A DNA stretch of 64,000 nucleotides, taken from Desulfarculales bacterium UBA702 (GTDB lineage: Bacteria; Desulfobacterota; Syntrophobacteria; Syntrophobacterales; Syntrophobacteraceae). Location of the stretch: assembly GCA_002298165.1 (NCBI GenBank), contig DBMI01000110.1:50431-114430 (forward strand), in the 5' to 3' direction. A model generated the notes under the pieces. The model was not told the origin of the DNA and made no database searches. It was given only the letters and a program-made list of their open reading frames with translations. A program made the translations under genes and the position numbers. This document shows, piece by piece, positions 63,864 to 64,000 of this stretch; position 1 is the first letter of the stretch; every line of letters begins with the position of its first letter.

Positions 63864-64000
63864 TCAGCGACCATTTACAAGCTCACCCGCCGCAACAACT
63901 TTTATGCCCTGCCTCTCGAACTCATCCGAGGCAGCGCGTAGTTGTTTGAGGGTTTCTCTATGAGGGTGTCCTATAGCAAGAGCCGTGCCTTTAACGCGCG
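63864..64000 (-). CDS. Divergent polysaccharide deacetylase (YibQ-like), C-terminal end
   Basis: Partial gene running off the window on the reverse strand. The last 44 residues read GTALAIGHPHRETLKQLRAA, then GIKVVAAGELVN before TGA (63864-63866). The GxAxAIGHPH motif and the following pattern are typical of the divergent polysaccharide deacetylase family (YibQ, DUF610). It is upstream of, and probably in operon with, the DUF1573 gene. Confidence 0.7.
   Translation of the reverse strand, partial: RVKGTALAIGHPHRETLKQLRAASDEFERQGIKVVAAGELVNGR

Overview
This 64 kb window looks like a chromosomal segment of a Gram-negative anaerobe or microaerophile, most likely a Desulfobacterota (deltaproteobacterial) lineage near Syntrophobacterales. 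That placement is my inference. It rests on the gene content: a selenocysteine formate dehydrogenase with NrfD-type membrane subunit, an alternative complex III-like cluster joined to a cbb3-type oxidase, DUF4911, an HpnN-like RND protein, a PurS/PurL-type FGAM synthase, and the general style of the proteins. No rRNA, CRISPR array, insertion sequence or prophage was found.

Region by region. 0-9 kb holds envelope genes: a DUF892 ferritin-like protein, a flippase-like membrane protein, a sulfotransferase, an ArnT/PMT-type glycosyltransferase broken by two single-base frameshifts, and a large RND/MMPL exporter. 9-15.5 kb holds single metabolic genes: an alpha/beta hydrolase, an MFS transporter, an Fe-S flavoprotein, an aldo/keto reductase fused to ferredoxin, and a porin. 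16.4-26 kb is a forward block: cydAB (cytochrome bd), a 79-aa protein, then fdhA (in-frame UGA = selenocysteine), fdhB and an nrfD-like subunit, followed by a holin-like/DUF3618 pair. 26.2-37 kb is a long reverse operon coding for an alternative complex III (actB, actC, actD, actF and a multihaem actA-like cytochrome), then cbb3 ccoN, a fused ccoO/ccoP-like dihaem subunit, a ccoS-like gene, two small membrane proteins and a lipoprotein cytochrome c. 37-38.5 kb has a MoxR AAA+ ATPase and DUF4911. 38.5-48.4 kb has a secreted protein, a CDP-alcohol phosphatidyltransferase, tRNA-Val(GAC), and the classic thrS-infC-rpmI-rplT-pheS-pheT translation operon followed by a PilZ gene. 48.4-54 kb has a frameshifted four-helix-bundle (S23-like) gene between inverted GTTGCCGG repeats, mntP, purL, purE, a Nudix hydrolase and a secreted nuclease. 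54.6-64 kb has DUF2914, a diadenylate cyclase fused to a CdaR/YbbR-like region, a dihaem peroxidase, an H-box protein without a kinase domain, DUF4384, small Cys-rich proteins, and a DUF1573 protein whose conserved Cys is replaced by an in-frame UGA.

The genes suggest a respiratory chain able to use oxygen at low level by two routes. Formate electrons could enter the quinone pool through the fdh complex and leave directly through cytochrome bd, or through the alternative complex III, a cytochrome c and the cbb3-type oxidase. The most unusual candidate is the DUF1573 reading frame (62764-63819, reverse strand). Its only interruption is a UGA exactly at the first Cys of the family CGC motif, and the window independently shows selenocysteine use in fdhA. 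Other points of interest are the CdaA-CdaR fusion, the CTG start of infC, the lack of a Tat signal on FdhA, and the hairpin pair upstream of cydA.
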